Position numbers and translations under genes: made by a program. Source: Clostridiales bacterium (GTDB lineage Bacteria > Bacillota_E > Sulfobacillia > Sulfobacillales > JAIMBI01). From it: DNA of 11,318 nt. The notes under the pieces are model-generated. The model did no database searches. It was not told the DNA's origin and worked only from the letters and a program-made list of their open reading frames with translations. Below are positions 5,976-11,318 of the stretch, piece by piece. Positions within the stretch are counted from its first letter, which is position 1; each line of letters starts with the position of its first letter. Where the stretch lies: positions 1 to 11,318 of the forward strand of contig DAHVOH010000091.1 of NCBI GenBank assembly GCA_027318915.1, given 5' to 3'.

Positions 5976-6980
5976 GTGCAAAAACACGCCGTGGCCGGCC
6001 TCCTGGCCGTCGCGGTGGCGGTCCTGGGCGGATGCGGGTCGCCGCCGTCCCGGACGCTCCCTCCCCCCGCCCTGCGTCCCATCGCGGTCGTCCTGCCCCC
6101 GGCCAGCATCAGCCTGCTCCCGGTGTGGCTCGCCATCCGCGACGGGGGTCTCGCCCGGCTTGGATACCGCCTGGCCCCCACCGCGCACGCGTCGCTGACC
6201 ATCGGTCCACCCGGCCGATGGCCCATCGACGGCATCATTGCCTGGCGGCCCGAGTGGTGCCTGGTCACGCCCGGGCCGCTCCCATTCTTTCGGTGGCGGG
6301 ATTTGGCCCGGGCACCCCTCTTGCCCGTGAGCGGCCTGTCTCCGTACGGCGAGGCGCTGGTCCGCTCCGTCCTGGCTGAGCACGGCGTCCGGCACGTCGT
6401 CTTCGATGTGCTGGGCGCCCCCGACGCCACCCGCCTGTTTGTGACGGGACATTTGCCTTGGCTCCTGCTGCCGCTCGTCCCCGCTCTCCAGCTGGCCCAG
6501 CGGCAGCGGGGGCATATCGCCGCCTTCCTGGGGGCGTCCACCGGCCCCGTGCCGACCCTGGTGGTGAGCGGACGCGGCGCCGGCCTGCGACCGCTGCTGG
6601 CGGCACTGAACCTGGCGCTGGGTCAGTTGGCCGCCACCCCGCCGGCGTCCTTGACCCCGTCCTTGGCCGCCGTCTTTCCCGCCGTGCCGCGTGGGCTTTT
6701 GACCGAAGCGGTGTCCACGGCCGTCGGTCTCTCCCTCTGGCCGCCGACCGACTTTCCCGACAGCGCCACCTATGATGCCGGACGCGCCCTCCTGGGCTCG
6801 GTGGGCCAAACCTGGCCCCCCTACTCGGCCGGGGTGGACAGCGAGGCGGCGCGTGAGGCCCTGACGGCCAAGGACGGCTCATCAAGCGCGCGGGCCAGAT
6901 CCATGAGAATGAGTTCGGGCTGGCCAAGCAGCCTTCCGGTGGCTTTCAGCCGTCCGCGCTTTTGGAATCCGAGGCGCTGA
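5976..6980 (+). CDS. ABC-type substrate-binding lipoprotein (SsuA/THI5/NMT1-like)
   Basis: Predicted membrane-anchored extracytoplasmic solute-binding protein, 334 aa. Residues 1-20 form a lipoprotein signal peptide: basic start, hydrophobic AVAGLLAVAVAVLGG and lipobox LGGC with Cys20. The mature part has the pattern of the nitrate/sulfonate/thiamine-precursor binding family: an opening strand AVVLPPASISLLPVWLAIRDGG, a central segment with STGPVPTLVVS, and a C-terminal helical end with WPPTDFPD and PPYSAGVDSEAAREAL. The ligand cannot be told. No permease or ATPase gene lies beside it, so it may serve a distant transporter or sense a ligand. The family-like sequence ends near base 6870; the last ~35 residues, rich in Ser and Arg, are antisense to the GNAT gene, with a 160-bp convergent overlap. 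It is the only plus-strand gene between groES and GNAT. Confidence 0.72.
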   Translation: MQKHAVAGLLAVAVAVLGGCGSPPSRTLPPPALRPIAVVLPPASISLLPVWLAIRDGGLARLGYRLAPTAHASLTIGPPGRWPIDGIIAWRPEWCLVTPGPLPFFRWRDLARAPLLPVSGLSPYGEALVRSVLAEHGVRHVVFDVLGAPDATRLFVTGHLPWLLLPLVPALQLAQRQRGHIAAFLGASTGPVPTLVVSGRGAGLRPLLAALNLALGQLAATPPASLTPSLAAVFPAVPRGLLTEAVSTAVGLSLWPPTDFPDSATYDAGRALLGSVGQTWPPYSAGVDSEAAREALTAKDGSSSARARSMRMSSGWPSSLPVAFSRPRFWNPRR

Positions 6981-7393
6981 TAGCAGCGAATGGCGCGGAG
7001 GTTGTCGGGAGCCACCCGCAGGTACAGGCGTGTCAGTCCGAGGTCTCCGAACGCGTAGGCCATCAGCTGGCGCAGGGCCTCCCCGCCGTAGCCCCGGCCC
7101 CAACAACGTCGATCGCCGATGCAGATGCGCACTTCCGCCTCGCCGGTGCGGCGGCGGATGTGCTCCAGTTCCACGTCGCCAATCAGACGCCCATACAGAC
7201 GGATGGCAAATCCTTGGCGCCCCGCCCCCCGATGCAGCGTCGTCCACCACCGGTCGACCTCGGCGGCATCGGCGAACCGCCGGCCCATCAGCCGGGCCAC
7301 CTCGTCATCCCGCTCCCAGCGCGCCAGCCACACCAGATCGCCCGCCCGCAAAGGCTCGAGACTCACAGCCGGTCGGGACCATTCCACTGCCAC
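6821..7393 (-). CDS. GNAT-family N-acetyltransferase (RimJ/RimL-like)
   Basis: Cytoplasmic acetyl-CoA-dependent acetyltransferase of 190 aa. The order of elements fits the GNAT fold: SLEPLRAGDLVWLARWERDD (11-30), a W-W-containing helix near 49, the strand IGDVELEHI (71-79), the acetyl-CoA loop CWGRGYGGEALRQLM (97-111, an R-G-x-G-G form), and TRLYLRVAPDNLRAIRCYQR (121-140) followed by LGF. That last motif is typical of RimJ/RimL-type and related enzymes; the substrate cannot be read. The start is GTG 7393, with GAGGTGG seven nucleotides upstream. The core fold ends near residue 170; the remaining ~20 residues lie within the 3' part of the convergent lipoprotein gene. It is in the same orientation as engB and lon but 249 bp away, so it may be read from the same transcript or a separate one. 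Confidence 0.88.
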   Translation of the reverse strand: MAVEWSRPAVSLEPLRAGDLVWLARWERDDEVARLMGRRFADAAEVDRWWTTLHRGAGRQGFAIRLYGRLIGDVELEHIRRRTGEAEVRICIGDRRCWGRGYGGEALRQLMAYAFGDLGLTRLYLRVAPDNLRAIRCYQRLGFQKRGRLKATGRLLGQPELILMDLARALDEPSLAVRASRAASLSTPAE

Positions 7394-7642
7394 GGCCAGA
7401 CCACCTCATCACGAGATTCCCTGGCTAGTTCGATGGCGGCCGCGGGACATCCTGTCGCTCGCCGCCGCCAGGTTCTGGACGCGCTGGAAACGGAACGCCG
7501 CCGCCCCTAGTCGGGGCCGACCGCGCCGCCCATACCGCTCACTCCCACCTTAATCGCGGCGACCCGGGAAGGTGCGGCGAGGCGGCCAACCCAAACGCCC
7601 GGGCCCTTTCCCGCCGCGACCGGCATAATCGACCCGGAGGGC
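7394..7642. other. intergenic spacer between GNAT and engB, no supportable gene
   Basis: No frame here has family-like sequence. It holds the GNAT ribosome-binding site near its left end, a 5-bp hairpin GCCCC-TAGTC-GGGGC (7503-7517) without a T tract, and the start-stop micro-frame at 7507-7533 on the minus strand preceded by AGGTGGGAG. No clear -10/-35 pair or terminator was found. In Bacillus the hem genes begin at this position after engB. Confidence 0.5.
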
Positions 7643-8212
7643 TCAGAGACCCTCGAGGCCCAAGCCGCGGATGGCGGTTTTCAAGTCCTCCACGCCCAAG
7701 CGCGTGCGGGCCGAAATGGGCAGCACCCGCGATCCGTACGCGGCGGTCAGTTCGGCCACGCGCGCCTCGCCCTGCGTGCGATTGAGCTTGTCCACCTTGT
7801 TGGCGACGACCAAAAGCAGCAGATTTCGGTCGCGCGCCCAATCGCGCACGGAGATTTCCTCCGGACCCGGATCGCGCCGAATGTCCTGGATCAGGATGGC
7901 CGCCGTGAGCTCCCGTCGGCGGTTGAGGTAAAAATCGACCGCCTGATTGAACCGGGCTCTTTGCGCGGCGGTGACCTGAGCGTACCCGAACCCGGGCAGG
8001 TCCACCAAATACCAGCCTTTGACCCAATAGAAGTGAATCCGCTGCGTGTGCCCGGGCGTTCCCGAGACGCGCGCGCTCCGCCGGTTCAGCAGCGCGTTCA
8101 GCAGCGAGGATTTGCCCGAGTTGGATCGCCCCAGCATGGCAATCTCCTGCACGCCGTCGGTCGGATATTCCGCCGGTTCCAGCGCGGACCGCGCCAAGTC
8201 ACCGCGTTGCAT
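7643..8212 (-). CDS. engB: ribosome-biogenesis GTPase EngB/YsxC
   Basis: TRAFAC-class GTPase needed for late assembly of the 50S ribosomal subunit; 189 aa, usual length. G motifs are in order: G1 GRSNSGKS (28-35), switch-I region [12 protein letters not shown] (51-62, matching the family's TPG-TQ), G3 DLPGFGYA (71-78), G4 NKVDKL (138-143) and G5 SA (167-168). The family-specific segment [14 protein letters not shown] is present. G1 differs from the usual GRSNVGKS by serine for valine, which leaves the lysine and serine ligands intact. The ATG lies inside the 3' end of lon, with a 14-bp overlap and no good Shine-Dalgarno, so translation is probably coupled to lon. The lon-engB pairing is the same as in Bacillus. 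Confidence 0.96.
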   Translation of the reverse strand: MQRGDLARSALEPAEYPTDGVQEIAMLGRSNSGKSSLLNALLNRRSARVSGTPGHTQRIHFYWVKGWYLVDLPGFGYAQVTAAQRARFNQAVDFYLNRRRELTAAILIQDIRRDPGPEEISVRDWARDRNLLLLVVANKVDKLNRTQGEARVAELTAAYGSRVLPISARTRLGVEDLKTAIRGLGLEGL

Positions 8213-10520
8213 GGAGCGCCACCGCCAAGACGTCTTCCAGTTGGCGCGCCAGCACGAGGCGGAGACCCCGGCGCACGTTGGCCGGCACCTCCTCTAAGTC
8301 CGGCGCGTTCTCGGCCGGCAGCACCACCGTCTTCAATCCGACCCGATGCGCCGCCAGGATCTTGTCTTTGATGCCGCCGACCGGAAGCACGCGACCCCGG
8401 AGCGTAATCTCTCCGGTCATGGCCACGTCGGCGCGCACCGGCTGGCGCGTGAGGGCCGACACCATGGCCGTGGCCATCGTGACGCCGGCCGACGGGCCGT
8501 CCTTCGGGATGGCTCCGGCCGGTACGTGCAGATGAATGTCCACATGGTCCGGGAACTCGGCGGGAATGCTCAGACGCTCACTGACGGACCTCAGATACGA
8601 GTATCCCGCCCGCGCCGACTCCTGCATCACGTCGCCCAACTGACCCGTCAACAGCAACTGTCCTTTCCCCGGCATCACCGTGGCCTCCACCGGCATGACG
8701 TCGCCGCCCGTTTCGGTGACGGCGAGTCCCGTGGCCACTCCCACCTGGTCCGCCGTTTCGGCGGCCGTATGATGCACCCGCACCGGCCCCAGATATTGGG
8801 GCATCTGCCGCTGGGTGACCCGAATCGGGCGCGGCTTGTTCTCCACCACTTGCCGCGCCACCTTGCGCAGCACCTGCCCGAGGTTGCGCTCCAGCTCCCG
8901 GACACCCGCTTCACGCGTGTAGTCGCGAATCAAGTGCTGCAGCGCCGACGTGCTCAACTCCACGTCGGCCGCCGTCAATCCGTGGTTTTTCAGCGCCTTC
9001 GGCCACAGGTGGCGACGGGCTATCTCCACCTTCTCCTCTTCCGTGTATCCTGGCAGCTGAATGACTTCCATACGGTCCAGCAGCGGTCGCGGGATTTGGT
9101 GGAGCACGTTGGCCGTCGTGATGAACATGACGCGGGACAGATCAAAGGGAATCTCCACATAGTGGTCGGAGAAGTTCTGATTCTGCTCCGGGTCCAGCAC
9201 TTCCAGCAAAGCGGCCGACGGGTCGCCGCGAAAATCGGTGGCCATTTTGTCAATCTCGTCCAGCAAAAACACCGGGTTCACAGCGGCGGCCTGCCGCATG
9301 CCCTGCAGAATGCGCCCGGGCATGGCGCCCACATAGGTCCGCCGGTGGCCGCGCACCTCCGCCTCGTCGCGCACACCGCCCAGGGAGACCCGCACAAAGC
9401 GCCGATTGGTGGCGCGCGCCACCGACTGGGCCAGTGACGTCTTGCCCACGCCGGGCGGACCGAGCAGGCAGAGGATGGGACCCCTGAGTCCCGGAGCCAG
9501 CGTGCGCACGGCCAAATACTCCAAAATGCGCTCCTTCACCTTGGCGAGGCCGTAATGGTCCGCCTCCAGGATCGCCTCCGCTTCCCGGACATCCAGGCGG
9601 TCCTCCGTCGCCTCCATCCACGGCAGCTCCAGGAGCCAGTCCACGTAGGTGCGCACGACCACCGCCTCGGCGGCCATGGGCGGCATCTTATCCAATCGAT
9701 CAATTTCGCGGTCGGCGCGCTCCCGCACCAAGTCGGGCAGCGCCTTGGCTTCCAAGCGGCGGCGCAGCTCGGCCCCCTCGCTCTGGGTGTCGTCCGTTTC
9801 GCCGAGCTCCCGCTGAATGGCCTTCAACTGCTCGCGCAGATAATATTCGCGCTGGCTCTTCTGCATCTGCCGCCGCACGCGGACGTTGACCCGGCGGTCC
9901 ACCTCCAGCGCATCCATCTGATGGTCCAGCAGCTCCTGCACCCGCTTGAGCCGTGCCACCGGGTCCAGCGTCTCCAACACGTCCTGCTTGCGGGAGGGCT
10001 CGACGTCCAGCGCGGCGGCAATCGTATCGGCCAACCGTCCCGGATCCTCGGCCGACAGCACCACGGTGGTGTCGCTGGCGAGGTGGCGGGAGTTCTTGAC
10101 ATAGGCTTCAAACAGCTGGCTCACGCTCTCCAACAACGCCTGATCGCCTTCGACCGCGCCCTCGTCCTCATCCTCCGCCAATTCCAAAACTTCGGCCCGA
10201 ATGTAGGGCTCTTCTTGGACGACCGCCACCACGCGCGCCCGCGTGCGTCCTTCCACGACGACCTTGGCGCTGCCCTGGGCGGAGCGAACCATTTGCTTGA
10301 CGCGACCCACCACGCCGACCTGGTACAGGTCCTCCGGACGCGGGTCGTTCGCCCGGGGATCGCGCTGCGAGACGAAAATCAAGTCGCGGCTCTCCACCAT
10401 CGCCGCTTCCAACGCCGCCAACGAGCGCTCCCGGCCAACCTCCAGGGGCACCACCATCTCGGGGAACAGGATCACACCCCGCAATGCCAAGAGCGGCAAC
10501 ACTCGTGCGCGCTGTTCCAT
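8199..10520 (-). CDS. lon: ATP-dependent protease LonA
   Basis: Cytoplasmic hexameric AAA+ serine protease that degrades misfolded and regulatory proteins; 773 aa, the usual LonA length. The N-terminal substrate domain begins with the typical [19 protein letters not shown] (8-26), followed by a long coiled-coil segment (about 190-250). The AAA+ module has Walker A GPPGVGKT (354-361), Walker B FLLDEID (418-424) and a sensor-1 region near ITTAN (467-471). The S16 protease domain has KDGPSAG with catalytic Ser677 and GGIKDK with Lys720; their 43-residue spacing equals that of E. coli Ser679-Lys722. No membrane segment is present, so it is LonA rather than LonB. ATG 10520 has GAAGGGGGG five nucleotides upstream (10526-10534). 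engB overlaps its 3' end. No CIRCE or CtsR-type operator was found upstream. Confidence 0.97.
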   Translation of the reverse strand: MEQRARVLPLLALRGVILFPEMVVPLEVGRERSLAALEAAMVESRDLIFVSQRDPRANDPRPEDLYQVGVVGRVKQMVRSAQGSAKVVVEGRTRARVVAVVQEEPYIRAEVLELAEDEDEGAVEGDQALLESVSQLFEAYVKNSRHLASDTTVVLSAEDPGRLADTIAAALDVEPSRKQDVLETLDPVARLKRVQELLDHQMDALEVDRRVNVRVRRQMQKSQREYYLREQLKAIQRELGETDDTQSEGAELRRRLEAKALPDLVRERADREIDRLDKMPPMAAEAVVVRTYVDWLLELPWMEATEDRLDVREAEAILEADHYGLAKVKERILEYLAVRTLAPGLRGPILCLLGPPGVGKTSLAQSVARATNRRFVRVSLGGVRDEAEVRGHRRTYVGAMPGRILQGMRQAAAVNPVFLLDEIDKMATDFRGDPSAALLEVLDPEQNQNFSDHYVEIPFDLSRVMFITTANVLHQIPRPLLDRMEVIQLPGYTEEEKVEIARRHLWPKALKNHGLTAADVELSTSALQHLIRDYTREAGVRELERNLGQVLRKVARQVVENKPRPIRVTQRQMPQYLGPVRVHHTAAETADQVGVATGLAVTETGGDVMPVEATVMPGKGQLLLTGQLGDVMQESARAGYSYLRSVSERLSIPAEFPDHVDIHLHVPAGAIPKDGPSAGVTMATAMVSALTRQPVRADVAMTGEITLRGRVLPVGGIKDKILAAHRVGLKTVVLPAENAPDLEEVPANVRRGLRLVLARQLEDVLAVALHATR

Positions 10521-10538
10521 GTCGGCCCCCCTTCTTGT

Positions 10539-10547
10539 ATTCTATCA
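10539..10547 (-). promoter_or_regulatory. possible extended -10 promoter of lon
   Basis: The minus strand reads TGATAGAAT, a TGn element plus a five-of-six match to TATAAT, within the only AT-rich patch upstream of lon. The -35 position shows no good match. The implied start near 10532 would leave a very short leader that begins at the Shine-Dalgarno sequence. That is odd and lowers confidence; the patch might instead be an AT-rich upstream element of translation. Confidence 0.35.
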
Positions 10548-10728
10548 ATTTTCCACCCGGTTCATGGGCGGCTCGGGATGCGCCCGCGATCGCGGACCCG
10601 GCCGCGCAGAGCCGAAGCCCCGGCGCACCGCAGCCGGGCACCGCCAAGGGGACCGGGACGCCCCATGATGCGGGATCGATGAGAAGCCGGCCGCACAGAC
10701 CCCAGGACATCATACGCCGACCACAGGC

Positions 10729-10742
10729 CGGTCGGCCGACCG
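10729..10742. repeat. 14-bp perfect palindrome
   Basis: CGGTCGGCCGACCG is its own reverse complement. It lies about 210 bp upstream of the lon start. It could be a dimeric regulator's operator, a cruciform-forming sequence or chance in GC-rich DNA; no second copy was noticed in the window. Confidence 0.4.
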
Positions 10743-10788
10743 TGGACCCGACATCGACGGCGAGAGTCCGGCCGGGCGCGGCGACGGG

Positions 10789-10806
10789 GCCGCCGAAGAC
10801 GGCGGC
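10789..10806. repeat. 7-bp inverted repeat with tetraloop
   Basis: GCCGCCG (10789-10795) and CGGCGGC (10800-10806) flank AAGA (TCTT on the minus strand). If transcribed toward lon, it would fold into a tight GC-only hairpin. No T tract follows on either strand. Confidence 0.4.
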
Positions 10807-10820
10807 GGTGGCGAAGCACC

Positions 10821-10843
10821 GTGCGGGGAGATCCGTCCCGCAC
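10821..10843. repeat. 7-bp inverted repeat with 9-nt loop
   Basis: GTGCGGG (10821-10827) and CCCGCAC (10837-10843) are perfect complements around a 9-nt spacer, GAGATCCGT. It lies 14 bp from the preceding hairpin, so the two could form consecutive stems in one RNA. No T tract adjoins it, so it is unlikely to be an intrinsic terminator. Confidence 0.45.
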
Positions 10844-10947
10844 ATCCATCACCGGTCGCTGGCGGAGACGGCATGGTGTTGTCCCGAGAAGGACTCATGG
10901 GTCCCGCGACCCGACCCCGGTTCGGTCTCCACTCTGCGCCGACGGCG

Positions 10948-10963
10948 GGCCGCTTGCGCGGCC
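10948..10963. repeat. 6-bp inverted repeat with tetraloop
   Basis: GGCCGC (10948-10953) and GCGGCC (10958-10963) flank TTGC. It is another perfect GC hairpin in the gene-free interval; taken alone it is within what chance would give at this composition. Confidence 0.3.
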
Positions 10964-11034
10964 GGCGCGACCGGTGAGCGACTCCGTCACATCCGCGTCC
11001 CGCCCCGCCTCGCCTCCCTGCCTGACTCGACTGC

Positions 11035-11042
11035 GGGAGGAG
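11035..11042 (+). promoter_or_regulatory. strong ribosome-binding site before a plus-strand frame
   Basis: GGGAGGAG sits six nucleotides before ATG 11049, a near-ideal Shine-Dalgarno and spacing. It is the main reason to consider the plus-strand frame at the right edge as a possible gene. Confidence 0.4.
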
Positions 11043-11048
11043 CGCGGC

Positions 11049-11318
11049 ATGTTCCATGACTGGCGGCAGCAGGTGTGGACGCTGGTTTCGGATTGTGCCA
11101 GCGTCACGACGCCTCTCACCGGCCGGGCCACCCCCTTCTTCCGCTCGTTCCCCGCGGCCTATGCGCTCGCCCAGGCGTCGGGACCGTACAGCGCGCTCAT
11201 CGGCTCGTCGCCGCCGTTGGTGTGGTCGTGCCAGGTCCATGCCGGCGTGAGCACGAGGTCGCCGGGATCCATGTCACAGGCGTCACCGTTGACAGTGGTC
11301 CAGGTCCCGCTGCCCTCG
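11049..11318 (+). CDS. hypothetical partial frame, 3' end outside window
   Basis: Ninety codons are open to the window edge, beginning MFHDWRQQVWTLVSDC, behind a strong ribosome-binding site at 11035-11042. I do not recognise the product, and it has no clear signal peptide or membrane segment. From about 11200 rightwards the frame is exactly antisense to sequence that resembles gentisate 1,2-dioxygenase on the minus strand, so at least that part is likely to be a shadow. Open frames antisense to GC-rich genes are common. If real, it would be a recent gene built across a broken one; the sequence beyond the edge would decide. Confidence 0.22.
   Translation, partial: MFHDWRQQVWTLVSDCASVTTPLTGRATPFFRSFPAAYALAQASGPYSALIGSSPPLVWSCQVHAGVSTRSPGSMSQASPLTVVQVPLPS
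11159..11318 (-). pseudogene. truncated cupin fragment resembling gentisate 1,2-dioxygenase
   Basis: Fifty-two codons enter from the right edge on the minus strand and end at TAG 11159-11161. They include EGSGTWTTVNGD, then MDPGDLVLTPAWTWHDHTN and GGDEPM. This matches the first cupin domain of gentisate 1,2-dioxygenases, Fe(II) enzymes that open the ring of gentisate in aromatic catabolism; the WHDH histidines are metal-site residues in that family. In intact enzymes the next residues resemble WLDGLD and more than 150 further residues with a second cupin follow. Here similarity stops after DEPM near 11200, and a stop follows 13 codons on. None of the three minus-strand frames further left restores it, so a simple frameshift is unlikely. 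A rearrangement, a deletion or an assembly join are possible. The 5' part lies outside the window. Confidence 0.65.

Larger units (their letters stand above)
10548..11048. other. about 500 bp upstream of lon with no supportable gene
   Basis: Frames on both strands are open in places only because of the high G+C; their translations are dominated by Arg, Pro, Ala and Gly with no recognisable family. The stretch is notable for several perfect inverted repeats (annotated separately). No tRNA, terminator with a T tract or known riboswitch consensus could be seen. Confidence 0.5.

Noticed and set aside
7507..7533. Eight-codon micro-frame on the minus strand after AGGTGGGAG, upstream of GNAT
   Set aside because: Possible leader peptide, but the residues (Gly, Ala, Val, Pro, Asp) suggest no attenuation logic, no terminator/antiterminator follows, and such short frames are expected by chance.
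9555..10682. Plus-strand open frame antisense to lon
   Set aside because: Antisense to a full-length LonA with intact motifs; no ribosome-binding site or family pattern seen.
10562..10852. Minus-strand open frame upstream of lon
   Set aside because: Arg-rich low-complexity translation without a ribosome-binding site or family resemblance.
10880..10945. tRNA-like T-arm around CGGTTCGGTC
   Set aside because: No 7-bp acceptor stem, anticodon arm or D arm can be assembled around it.
1..11318. CRISPR array, insertion sequence, phage or defence genes
   Set aside because: No regularly spaced repeats, transposase or integrase motifs, or recognisable defence domains were seen on either strand.

Overview
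The window looks like chromosomal DNA of a high-GC member of the Firmicutes (Bacillota). Three things point there: roughly two-thirds G+C by eye with strong G/C third-position bias, a classical T-box leader in front of valS, and the gene order lon-engB ... valS-folC, which matches the Bacillus block lonA-ysxC-hemAXCDBL-...-valS-folC. In Bacillus the interval between engB and valS holds haem-biosynthesis genes; here it holds a GNAT acetyltransferase, an oppositely oriented ABC-type substrate-binding lipoprotein and a groES without groEL. The lineage call is inference; no rRNA or other phylogenetic marker is present.

Layout, left to right. 76-1320 (+) encodes an XRE-type helix-turn-helix protein with a TPR-like helical C-terminus. 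It converges on and overlaps folC (1272-2543, -), which is coupled to valS (2540-5146, -) by a TTGA start/stop overlap. valS is preceded by a T-box riboswitch (5208-5434, -) with valine specifier GUC, the AAAGGTGGTACCGCG T-box sequence and an intrinsic terminator. Next come the groES terminator (5483-5507), a short groES (5513-5779, -) and a perfect extended -10 promoter (5868-5876, -). A lipoprotein gene (5976-6980, +) runs the other way and overlaps a GNAT acetyltransferase gene (6821-7393, -) by 160 bp. A 249-bp spacer without a gene follows, then engB (7643-8212, -) and lon (8199-10520, -), which overlap by 14 bp. Upstream of lon is about 500 bp without a supportable gene but with several perfect inverted repeats. 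The right edge (11159-11318, -) carries a cupin fragment resembling gentisate 1,2-dioxygenase, whose similarity stops abruptly; a plus-strand frame with a very good ribosome-binding site (from 11049) runs antisense through it.

Functionally the window is mostly protein homeostasis and translation: Lon protease, GroES co-chaperonin, EngB 50S-assembly GTPase, valyl-tRNA synthetase under uncharged-tRNA control, and folylpolyglutamate synthase supplying one-carbon cofactors. The accessory pieces are the XRE-TPR protein, the orphan binding lipoprotein, the acetyltransferase and the right-edge fragment. I see no CRISPR array, transposase, tRNA or rRNA, and no clear new multi-gene system. The best second looks are the short-roof orphan GroES, the two convergent overlapping gene pairs, and the broken dioxygenase junction.
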